Source: Eonycteris spelaea (taxonomy: Eukaryota; Chordata; Mammalia; Chiroptera; Pteropodidae). From it: a stretch of 64,000 nucleotides of DNA. The stretch is taken from contig PUFA01000034.1 of the NCBI GenBank assembly GCA_003508835.1, positions 8,458,501 to 8,522,500 of the forward strand, given 5' to 3'. The notes below the pieces were generated by a model that had not been told where the DNA came from, made no database searches, and saw only the letters and a list, made by a program, of their open reading frames with translations. The translations under genes were made by a program, and so were the position numbers. Positions 11,003-20,869 of this stretch are shown piece by piece. Position 1 is the stretch's first letter; each line of letters starts with the position of its first letter.

Positions 11003-11920
11003 AATAAACTTTCTTTCGTAGAGTAGTTTTAAATTCACAGCAAAATTAAGAGGCAGGTACAGAGATTTCACGAAAAGCCTGTGTCCCACACATGCATAGC
11101 CTCTCACATTATGCGTGTGCTCTACTACAGTGGAGCATTGGGTAAAGTCGATGAAAACTACATTGGCACAAATCATCACCCAGAGTCCAAAGTTTACATT
11201 AGGGTTCACTCATGGTGCTGTACAGTCTATACGTTTGGACAAACTTATAATGATGCGTCTACCATTGTAGAATCACACAAGGTAGTTTCACTGCCCTAAA
11301 AAGCCTCTGGTGCAGATTTGTGTGTGGACATAAGTTTTCAACTCCTTTGGGTAAATACCAAGGATCGTGATTGCTGGATCATATGATAAAAGCATTTAGT
11401 TTTGTAACAAATCGCCAAACTGTCTTTTGAAGTGAAGGCACCATTTTTCACTCCTACCAGCAATGCACAAGAGTTCCTTTTGCTCCATATTCTTGCCAGC
11501 ATGCGGTGTTGTCACTGTTCTGGGTTTTGGCCATTCTAATAGGTGTGTAGTGGTACCTCATTGTTTTCATTTGCATTTCCCTGATGACGTATGATGGATA
11601 ACATGTTTTCATAAATGCTCGTTTGGCATCTGTATGTTTTCTTTGGTGAGATGTTTGCTAAGGTCTTTGGCCCAATTTTTAATCATATTGTTTGTTTTCT
11701 TATTGTTGAGTTTTACGAGTTCTTTATATGGTTTGAACAACAATCCTTTATTAGATGTGTCTTTTGCAAATATTTTCTCCCTGTTTATGACTTGTCTTTT
11801 CATTCTCCTGACAATGTCTTTTGCAGAGGAGAAATTTTTAATTTTAATGAAGTCCAGCTTATGCCCTCGGTGTTGCATTTAAAAACCCCTAGGGTCATTT
11901 AAATTTTTTCCTGTTATCTG
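11003..11920 (-). repeat. L1M 3' end with ORF2 C-terminal remnant, antisense
   Basis: It starts with L1 3' UTR in reverse ('gagtagttttaaattcacagcaaaattaagaggcaggtacagagatttc') and runs into ORF2 reverse text: 'tgggtaaataccaaggatcgtgattgctggatcatatg', 'ttttcactcctaccagcaatgcacaagagttcc', 'cattctaataggtgtgtagtggtacctcattg' and 'gagttctttatatggtttgaacaacaatcctttattagatgtgtc'. About 0.9 kb of an old L1M element is present. The minus-strand frame at 11609-11878 is a damaged piece of ORF2, and the + strand frames are its shadows. Confidence 0.93.
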
Positions 11921-11924
11921 TCAG

Positions 11925-12888
11925 TAGCAGCTGGCCATGGCAAAGATCCTCATGGCCCAAGCTGTGTGTCCATCCAAAGCATTGAACAATTTGTGTAAAT
12001 GCCATTAGAGCTGTCCTGAGGAGGTGTCAAGACTGGGGGAAGAGATAAGATCTTCCCCCAAATTCTCAAAGGGACACCTGTCACATCACAGTGTATCTGA
12101 ACCTCATTACTGCGGTGTCATTAGCTTGTAAGAGACCAGAGTACAAAGAATTCTGGTTTCTCTATCTTGTTTTTTTCTAATGATTCACTGGTCAGATAAT
12201 TATTGAATTGAAAGCATTTTTAAAACCTGAAATAAAAAACTTGATTTAAAACAACAGAAAGCAGCTGGTGTTCATGCATGAGAGAAGTAGCTTGGAGGTA
12301 CACACAGCTCTACTCCTTCTTGTAGCACCACAAGTGAAGTTTGATTATGTCTGTGACAAATCCTTAACTTCATGGTGTAACACCTAGCTTTTGGCTACCG
12401 TGAAACTTCTTTGTCCTGGAAGTGGTGCTTCACACCTAGAGAATTAATGAGGAACTAGTGTGCTGTGTTCTTAATTGGCACAAAGGTTTTCCTTAAGAAC
12501 TGGGGGAAAGCAATGAAAATAATAAAAGTGTTTGTAAGGATAATCGACAATGCCAGAATGTAATAATTCTGAGGTATTTCAATATCAAATCTATTTTCGT
12601 ACTGTTTTAAAGGATAACCATTGGCATCAACCACATCTGAATTTAAATTCTTGTTTACTATGTGAGCTCAGAAAATTATTTTACTTTTCCTTCTTGAAAA
12701 TCGTATAATAATATTTATCTTAAATGATGGTCATGAGGCTTAGATGAGATTTTATAGAGATTATAACAGTAAATGTCTTACCATAATACTAGGCATGTAG
12801 TGAGCATTTAAGAACTGATAGAAAAAAAAATCAAATGGAGACAGGATATAGGCATCAAACTGAGCTTTTCTGATTATCTTTTGTTTTC
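11925..12888. other. no gene or repeat recognised
   Basis: Unique-looking AT-rich DNA without an extended reading frame. The part at 12700-12830 has a faint MIR-like texture ('ggtcatgaggcttagatgagattttatagag', 'taaatgtcttaccataatactaggcatgtagtgagcattta') that may be a MIR 3' tail in sense orientation. Confidence 0.35.
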
Positions 12889-12889
12889 T

Positions 12890-13028
12890 TTTTTAAAATT
12901 GAAATTTATTGGGTTATTAACCATAACATTTATTAATAAAATTATATAGATTTCAATTGTACAATTCGATAATACATCATCTGTGTATTACATTGTGTGT
13001 TTACCACCCAAAGTCAAATCTCCTTCAT
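12890..13028 (-). repeat. L1 3' UTR end, antisense, bat-like type
   Basis: 'ttgaaatttattgggttattaaccataac...ttaataaaattatatagatttcaattgtacaattcgataatacatcatctgtgtattacattgtgtgtttaccacccaaagtcaaatctcc' is the reverse complement of an L1 3' UTR type I associate with chiropteran L1s. It abuts another L1 in the opposite orientation with no spacer. Confidence 0.8.
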
Positions 13029-13034
13029 GAGACA

Positions 13035-13910
13035 TGAAATAACAAATGTTGGCAAGGTGGTAGAGAGAAATCTTATACAGTTTGGGTGGAAATGTAAATT
13101 GGTATAGACACTGTGGAAGACAGTATGACACTCCTCAAAAAATTAAAAACAGAACCGTAAGATCCAGCAATTCCACTTTTGGGAAGATGTCCAAAGGAAA
13201 CAAAAACACTAGGTTGAAGGGATAGCTGTGTCTTTATCTTCATACATAACAACATTATTTACAATAGCCAAGACAGAAATAATCTGTGTCCACTGATAGG
13301 AATAGATAAAGAAATTGTGATATATATATATATGTGTATATATACTACATATACATATACATATACATACATATACATATACATATACATACACACACAC
13401 AACCATAAAAAAGGAGAAAATTCTGCCATTTGTGATAATATAGATGGATCTTGAAGGCATTATGCTAAGTGAGACACATCAAACAGAGAAAGACAAATAC
13501 TGTAAGATCTCACTTATACAGTACATGAAGTCTAAAAACAACCAATTAAACACAAACAAACAAAACTCACCCCAAATTCATATAAAAGAGATCAGATTTG
13601 TGGTTATCAGAGGTGGGGGTGGGGGCAGAGGAATTAGATGAAGGTTGTCAAACGGTGCAAACTTCCAGCTGTGATGTAAATAAGCAGTAGGGATGTGAGG
13701 TATAACATGATAACTATGGTTAACATTGCTGTAAGAGAGGAGATTCTAAAAATTTTAGCATAATTTTTTTTTTTGTATCCATACGAGATGACAAAACTTC
13801 CCTGAGGTAATCATTTCACAATATCTGTAATTCAGATCATACTGTATATCTTAAACTTATGCAGTGCTATATGTCCATTATATCTCAATAAACCAGAAAA
13901 AAAAATAAAA
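13035..13910 (+). repeat. L1 (L1MA-like) 3' end, sense
   Basis: It begins with ORF2 C-terminal text ('aataacaaatgttggcaaggtggtagagag', 'gatccagcaattccacttttggg', 'caatagccaagacagaaataatctgtgtccactgatagg') and continues through 'gatggatcttgaaggcattatgctaagtgagacacatcaaacagagaaagacaaatac' to the 3' UTR and an A-rich tail 'tatatctcaataaaccagaaaaaaaaat'. Many stops interrupt ORF2. An (ATACAT)n tract sits inside it where the L1 text has 'tgtgatatatatatata'. Confidence 0.93.
13318..13400. repeat. (AT)n/(ATACAT)n/(AC)n compound microsatellite
   Basis: A run of TATATA is followed by about nine CATATA/CATACA units and a short (AC)n, all within the L1 3' region. The L1 consensus has a short TA-rich seed here, so this looks like microsatellite expansion from a retroelement seed. 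Confidence 0.95.
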
Positions 13911-14444
13911 TAAAAATGAGAGGCTACCAACCAAAAAGAAATACAAAATATTCAGGAATATTTTGTTTCTTAAACTCGGATATCACATGATATACCACCA
14001 ATATATGTTTCACTTTTCGGTAACTTCTGTGGTGCCTTCTTGAGTTGCTAATTAATGGTAGAAAATATAGGTGATAAGGTCAAATGTGGCAATTACTTCT
14101 CTTTCAATTGCTGTCTCTTTTCATCTCACTCTAATCAAACGGCATCTAATCTACTAGGGCTGCTTGAATGAAATGCACCGCCCCCCCCGCCAAGCTTTCA
14201 GCAGTCAGAAGCTAAATCTAAAAAGAGGTGATCATGCATCTGCTCTTAGAATATAAAGTGTGAACAGAAATTTCTGAGACATGACAATTATTAATGCCTC
14301 AGTATCATGATTATTTTAAAGGCTGCTGTTTGTATGGGGGCGGAAGGCTGATATTTCAACCTACTATTCCATATCAAGATTTTGTTCCTCAATCCTGCCA
14401 CTGTTAGAGATTACTCTTTCCTTGTGCTGGAAATGGTGTTTTAA
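13911..14444. other. no gene or repeat recognised
   Basis: Unique-looking sequence with one C-run (CCGCCCCCCCCGCC near 14177-14190). Confidence 0.4.
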
Positions 14445-14676
14445 ATCAGTGGTTCCCAACATTTTGGCACCAGGGACCGGTGCTCCTATGGGAATCTAAT
14501 GCCTGATGATCTGAGGCGATGCTGAGGTGATGATGCCATCACTGGAGAGAGGCTGCAAATATGGATGAAGCTTCCCTCGCTTGTCCATAGCTCACCTCCT
14601 GCTGTGCAGCCCACTTCCTAACAGGCCATGGACTGGTACAGGTCCGCTGCTCAGGAGTTGGGGACTCCTGTTTAAA
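14445..14676 (-). mobile_element. MER1-like non-autonomous hAT-Charlie transposon
   Basis: The terminus 'cagtggttcccaacattttggcaccagggaccggt' at one end and 'caggccatggactggtacaggtccgctgctcaggagttggggactcctgt' at the other are the two ends of the MER1 hAT-Charlie element. The interior 'gctcctatgggaatctaatgcctgatgatctgaggcgatgctgaggtgatgatgcc' also fits the family, with the middle shortened. There is no transposase; it was mobilised in trans by Charlie-type transposases in early eutherians. Orientation is given relative to MER1 as usually written. Confidence 0.8.
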
Positions 14677-15009
14677 TGATTACTGGGCAGTTAAGAAAGG
14701 AAACACAGGTGCCCGTCGTGTGTCTGATTCACCACTTTGTTAGTGGTAAATGCCAGGCAAGAAGAAAGCTGGTGAAATCTTCTGGGAAAAGCAAGCGTAG
14801 ACACGGAGGTCAGGAGCTCTAGTTTCTGTTCTGGGCCTTGCCACTCATGACTTCCCAGACTCTGTCTTCATAATTTCCCATTGTCAAATGACAGTAACTA
14901 GGGCTCATTATTATCATTTAAAGATGGGAAATTACAAATCTAGAGTCTCAGAAATCACGACAGGCTAGGCCCAGAACATAAACCAGGACTCCGGACTTCC
15001 ATACTTACA

Positions 15010-15470
15010 TTTGAACCTCAAGAAGACAAAAATCATGACAACAGAAGAAATACTTGACTTTAACCTAGACAAAAAGGACATTGAAATGATTAAAGCTTTA
15101 CACTTGAAGTCTGGTGTTGGAGGAGGAGAGCTCTACGGATACCTGGGGCCCCCAGCAAGATGAACGAGTGGGTCATGATGCAAATTAAGCCTGAAACATT
15201 GCTGGGGCAAAAATGGCAAAACTGAAGCTGTCCTACTTGGGCGCATCATGAGAAGGCAGGGTTCTTTGGAAAAGACAATGCTTTGAAAAATAGAAGGCTG
15301 CAGGAACAGGAAAAGATTGGATATGAGGTGAATTGACTCCGTAAAAGAAGCCATAGGCAGGAGTCTGCAGGAGCTGAGCAGAGCCGTTGGGCACAGGCAC
15401 TGTGGATGTCACTCATCCATAAGGTTGCCGGGCATCGGAGCCAACTCAACGGCACATAACACACACAGAA
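15010..15470 (+). repeat. RTE/BovB-like LINE 3' end
   Basis: The blocks 'aaggacattgaaatgattaaagctttacacttgaagtctggtgttggagga', 'gaacgagtgggtcatgatgcaaattaagcctgaaacattgctgg', 'aaactgaagctgtcctacttgggcgcatcatgagaaggcagg', 'aggctgcaggaacaggaaaagattggatatgaggtg' and the tail 'gttgccgggcatcggagccaactcaacggcacataaca' are the C-terminal coding part and 3' end of an RTE-clade LINE of the BovB type (non-ruminant form). The coding part is frame-broken. It has an AC-rich 3' tail (cacataacacacacag) rather than poly(A), as expected for RTE. It appears less decayed than the neighbouring MIR/L2. Older MamRTE1 is an alternative. Confidence 0.75.
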
Positions 15471-15474
15471 GCTC

Positions 15475-17195
15475 CTTCTGGAGGACCATTTCTTATCACA
15501 AATTAAACGTGCTTGAGCTGAGCTTCTTTGCTGGTAAAATTGGGGCTCCTGGCAAGAATGCTAGAGTTGAGGAACACCTGTACTGCAGTGAAGGATGATG
15601 ACTTCGGACCTCTCTCTACCTTGTGACAGATACCAAAAGTTAGTGGGTAGGCAACCTCATGTCTCAAGACTTTAGGATTTAGCAGACTTCACTGGTGACA
15701 GGACCAGATGTGACCCTTTGCGCTGTCAGAGAAGTCAGATAGATGGACCCCAGGAGTGTGCTAGCATTTTGAATCTGGCGGTTGCTGGCTGTTGTTATAA
15801 TGTCCTTTAACACTCTTGGACTGTGTCAGCTGTTGGACTTTCTGAGTAATCCCAGATCAAATAATAGTTGTACACGATGCAATTTTTAGAATAAACAAGG
15901 TAAGCTATTTGTACTTCATTAATTGTCTATACTGACAAAACATAACCACATAGTAAGCTGATCAGCCATAAATGATTGCCTGGAATTGATTATCATTTTA
16001 TTTAGAAAATTCTCCTATTTATAATATACATAAACCCATGGAAATGTTAATTAAATATAACTTAGATGAACTACATATGTTTAAATAAACTGTTTAAAAC
16101 CACCATAATCTATTCCCTGATGTCTATATACTTCCTCAAACAGAAAGCAATTTTCCCCCAAAAGTATTGAAGTGGATCAGCAGATGCCAGGCATGTGAAT
16201 CTATTTTGCCAAGATCTTATTCTTTTAAAATTTCAAACACATAAGGAGATTTCGTGTGGAACATCAGTTTTATACACCAAATGCAACATATCATAGCTAT
16301 TCTGTATGCACTTGCTAGGATTCAGGGGATCCAATTTTAGCTGTTATATATCAGGATATTGACCATATATAATAGAATTGTGCATTAGGTGCTGGAATTG
16401 TTCCTTTATGTAAATATAATCAGTGACTCATTCCAAAATTCAAAAACATTTCAAATTCCAAAATCCACTTCCTTTATGTTAATATAACTAGTGAACAATT
16501 CCAAAATATCAATAGCTACATTGCCAATATACTTTTGGGATGGAGGTGTAGATTGAGATTGAGAGAAAATTTCTAATTACTTTCAAGTTTCCAAGCATTG
16601 CAGTTATTTACAATTTTTGTAAATATTCAGTTTTTAGGATGTTTCTTATCATTAATTAGCTGGTGTCTACCAATGTCTGCTTAAACCTCCACATTTCCAA
16701 TGACCCCCACAGATGAGATGCTTTAAAATAATAAATAATGGTGTGTTTTATGATACTGATGATTTTTGGTACCTAGGGTAGCCTTGGATTGAACTGACAT
16801 ACAAATAGACGTTTTCATTTGAAATGAATATGGGATTTCTTTACCTTAAGCCACTCATCCTTTTAGTGATGAACTGTCGCAACTTGTGTTAGATATTCCT
16901 CCTCTGACCTAGAGATTTGAATTTTTTCTGTCATTCTATCTGCCTGTACTAGACAAAAAATGAGATCAACGCAGCCAAATATTGTTGGTAAATAGGTTTG
17001 AACAATCACTTCCCATTTCCGATAAAAAAAAAAATACCTCCTGTCGGATCTGGAAAGAATATTTCTATATCTCCATCACTTGGGCATTTTTTTTTTTATT
17101 CTAAGGTAATAAACTAAGTATACCTGACCAGCATAGTCTGAAGGAAATGAAACACCAGTGCAGGCCACAGATATCCTAGAGGGCAAATAATCAGA
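15475..17195. other. AT-rich unique sequence with a short imperfect direct repeat
   Basis: No gene or known repeat is recognised. A ~39-bp unit 'ttcctttatgtaaatataatcagtgactcattccaaaat' at 16401-16439 recurs imperfectly at 16469-16507. At 15880-16110 there is dense AT-rich sequence with CNE-like texture. Confidence 0.4.
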
Positions 17196-17199
17196 ATTG

Positions 17200-17605
17200 T
17201 AACCCAGAGAGAAAACTTAGTTCATAATCTGCTCTAACCTCTCATACAGAGTCCCAGAGAGGACGATAATTTGTTCAAGGGGAATCAGTGTGCTAGCCAA
17301 GGTTGGAACACACATTCAAATTTCCTTGGCTATAAAACAGGGGTAATAATAAGCCATTGCTCCAAAGGGTCATGATGATCAAGTTTTATCTGTAGCATTT
17401 TCATCTGTGGGATATTTTTTCAAATGTTCCAACATAACTGCCAGGTTCTCCTAATAGAATAAATTTACCTAAGTGCATAATATGATTATCTGAGCCTTAA
17501 GTCCCTCATCTGTAAAAGATGGCTAATTTGAATAATCTCATGTGATTTGGGAGTATCATATAGCATAATATATGTGAAAAGCATTATAAATTATAAAGGA
17601 ATACT
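17200..17605. repeat. weak MIR-like fragments
   Basis: 'cttggctataaaacaggggtaataataagcc' (17330-17360) and 'gagccttaagtccctcatctgtaaaagatggctaatttgaataatctcatgtg' (17493-17545) resemble the MIR core 'gcctcagtttcctcatctgtaaaatggggataataat' in sense. The 17230-17290 part, 'acagagtcccagagaggacgataatttgttcaag', resembles the reverse orientation. Divergence is too high to set boundaries. Confidence 0.4.
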
Positions 17606-17609
17606 TAAA

Positions 17610-20530
17610 TACTGGTTGGTGTTATCATACCTGCAAGTTCTTGTCTCAATGTAACCTCAAATGCCTTCAAGAGAACTCTCTGGGTTTAAGTTAAGTTTAA
17701 GTTTAAGATATAATCAAGGAATTAGATCAGTTAGCAGAAATAATGAACCTGAAAATATACTTCTATTGGATGGGGAAAGAGATGTTTTGACAGTGTAGTC
17801 AAAACAAAACAATATCAATGTTAAGCCCTTTTGCAGCTAATGCCTTCCTTGAGCAATTCTATTGAGGTGTTTTGATATATCCTAAACTCCACTGGCCACC
17901 ATGGCATAAAATCTAACTACAATATTATCAGGAGATTATCCTCAGAAACAGAACCAGATACCTGAATACCAAAGTGGGATGGGAAAGGCAGAAATAAAGT
18001 TGAAATACAAATTTATTGTCCAAAAATTTGTTATATTACAATTATTCCACATACAAATAGAATTAGAATAATTTATTATAAATCTACATTATCATGAATT
18101 CAAAATACACTGTAATATGTTCTTTTTATATTTGTAAGATCTCATAAATCAGATAATATCTGTTTAAGTAGCTGATTAGAAAATGTGCATTGAGAAAGTG
18201 AGACATGGTTTGCTTTTGCTGGTTTCTCATCCAAACCTTAGGGAGGCTGATGAGAGGTAGCCTGACAGTAGCAGAGCTTTGGGAGCTTGTCCAGGTCTGA
18301 GGCAACTGTCTTTGGGACATTTACTTCAATATGGAATTAATTGACTCTGATGGAGATTTTTAATCCATGTTTCCAAAAATGGTGCCAATTGTTTTGGCCA
18401 TGCTTCCTGTATAAGTGTTCTGATTATTATTTACAGCCACAAAGGCACCATGAATGCTTTCTGGAATGAAGATTGGTACAAACCAAAGACCTAGGATATA
18501 TACTTTTTTTGATGCTTGCACTCACTCTATATACAGTTTCTATTCCTTCCTAGAAAAAAATATTCACTGAAATTACAAATGCCTTCTGGCGTGGAAACAT
18601 TTATTGAACTCCTACTCATTCAGGATAGCAAGCTAAACTAAAAAATAGCATAATGGAGACTATTGATAATCTTAATTAAATTTGGCCCCCATCAGTAACT
18701 TTTTAGAAAGTTAAGTGCTGATTGAACCAATTGGAATAATCAGTCATTTTTCTCTGATTAGTAGATGCTAAGAAAACAGGAGAGAGCTAATAAAAACAGT
18801 GTTTATATTGACCTTAGATTAAGTTGGTGCTCAAATCTTTCACCCAAATGAACTCTACTGACCAACCTGTACTTTCGTAAGGAATCAGAGCATGAAATAA
18901 AAAGATGAGTCATAGTCCTTAATAGTTTTGAACAAACTAATTTAAGTCATGATTCATGATACCTTAGCTTTGAGAATTGCAAACTCTTTCTCTTTATACA
19001 TAAGTTAAAGAGAAAGAAACTTTAATTCTTAATTGAGATTCAAAGGAACAACCAAAAAGTGTTTTTATAGTATGTCGATCCTTCATATTATGAATTATAT
19101 TGAATAAATAATTAAACTTTACATCCTATTTGCTTTAAATCTGAGAGGTAATTTTCTTGTAGCAATAGCCTCAAACTAGAAATTAGAAGTCCGAAAAGAC
19201 TTATTTGATTTTTTAAATTAACTGTCTTTGTTAAAAAGCCTAGGATACAAACACGAAGGCATCATTAAGTATAAAAAACATTTAGGCCAAGAGATGACAG
19301 TAGAAATACAAAGAAGAAACCAGGGCAGTTGAAAAACAGCATTTGGATAATGGTGCCTCATTAGCACATTGAAACAGTCAGATTTTAAAATAATGGTCTA
19401 AAACTAAATCTAGGCCACTTGATTCATACTGGGGCAAAGGTTATAAAGACAGGGCCCTTCCATAAGAGGAACATTTTCATACAAAAATCTTGGCTCTAAT
19501 TCCTTGTATTATAACAAACAAACAAAGAAACAACAAAAATGAATGAGACAGTGCCACATGTAGAGAAAAATTTGATTTCTATGTTTTCCAGGATTAAAAT
19601 TATAGAAGGTCTTAAGTAAATTCAACAAATGCATTGTATGTATGGAAAGAGTATTTGGTATTTTTTGATTGCCCAACATTCAATTCCATTAGTACTCTAA
19701 CCTCTCTCTCATTCTGTGTCTTTCGATGGGAGGATTCTTTCTGCATGCCTCTACCTATAGAGCTGAGAGGTCTGGACCATCTCTCCCTTCTTCCTTGTGT
19801 TTCAATGGACTGAGTATATGACCTTACCTTGACTGACTGGGTGCTTTCTTCTAGAACCTTGAATTTTGAGAGCATGAAGCAAGAGCAGAAGAAATAGATA
19901 GAATTCTTTGTGATGGCAGCTATGGAGAAATCATTATACAGATGATGCTACAAGGCAATTGTATGTTTCTAGGCCCTACCCCTCTCATACTCCCTTATAA
20001 TCTGGTCTGTCTACTTTCCTCAGTTGTGTGAGACTCTGAATTCTTTCGAACCACTTTCATTTTGCTTGAGAGCCCATTTCTGTTTCTTACATGCTGGAAT
20101 CATAGTTGTTCCACTCTAGAAGTTAATATAGCCAAATTTATGGTTAAGCCTCAGTGCAATGAACTCCAAGTTTCCTTGCAGAAGTAGAGGTATTGCATTT
20201 GGAGCTCATGGAAATATTTTAGAATGAAAGCATTTGAAAGGAGATGCATAATAATAGTATTTATATACTTTGAGGTCCGATAGTAGTTCTTACCGAGGGG
20301 TGAATTGCTCTTAGAAAATTTAAGAAGTCCTGAAATACTATATAGCTTAGTCCTTACAGAGTTGAGACTAGAAACCTACCTTTGTACCCAAAACAGTATA
20401 CAGAAAAGCATCGTAGTCTTCTTTTCATTGTTAGGTAGAAGCTCTTACTGACCCTTTTGACACCTCTTTATTTAAATAACTACATAAAAGTAGTCAGAGC
20501 AAGGCAGAATAAATTAGTAGCATACATCCA
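17610..20530. other. AT-rich unique sequence, nothing recognised
   Basis: No gene and no confident repeat. A short TTTAAG-type tandem occurs at 17683-17708. The 87-codon minus frame at 19612-19875 and the 64-codon frame at 18126-18320 lack recognisable domains. Confidence 0.4.
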
Positions 20531-20534
20531 AAAC

Positions 20535-20770
20535 TGGAAAAGACTAGAAATCATGAAGTCTAGCCCATTTCCTGATGGCATAATCACCTCTGTAACATAT
20601 CCTGAACAGTTGTTTTGTTGATTGAAAACCTTCAGGTATCATTGAGTGTTCACTATCTTCCAAGGCAATGTGCTGTGCTTCAGGGCAGCTGTACTTAGAA
20701 GAGTCTTTCTTTTGACTTTGAGTTCAAATGTATCTTCTTTTAAATTGCATGTATTTGTTGATCATAAAAC
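20535..20770 (+). repeat. L3/CR1-like LINE 3' fragment, sense
   Basis: 'ggaaaagactagaaatcatgaagtctagcccatttcctgatgg', then 'gaacagttgttttgttgattg', 'cactatcttccaaggcaatgtgctgtgcttcagggcagctg' and 'ttagaagagtctttcttttgactttgagttcaaatgtatctt' follow the order of the L3 (CR1-clade) 3' end: 'aactctccagcccatttcc ... gcagcccattcca ... ttagaaagttcttcct'. An ancient, strongly diverged copy. Confidence 0.5.
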
Positions 20771-20869
20771 TGGTCCCTGTAGATACAAAAAATAAATATT
20801 TGTTCACGATCCCTTAAATCCTTTTTCTTTTTGTATCTATAACACCAGTTAAACATTTAAAATGGGGCA

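Noticed and set aside
11609..11902. Frames of 82-95 codons on both strands
   Set aside because: Shadows and remnants of L1 ORF2, not independent genes.
13318..13400. Regularly spaced repeats that might suggest a CRISPR-like array
   Set aside because: Six-base microsatellite units without spacers, in a eukaryotic L1.
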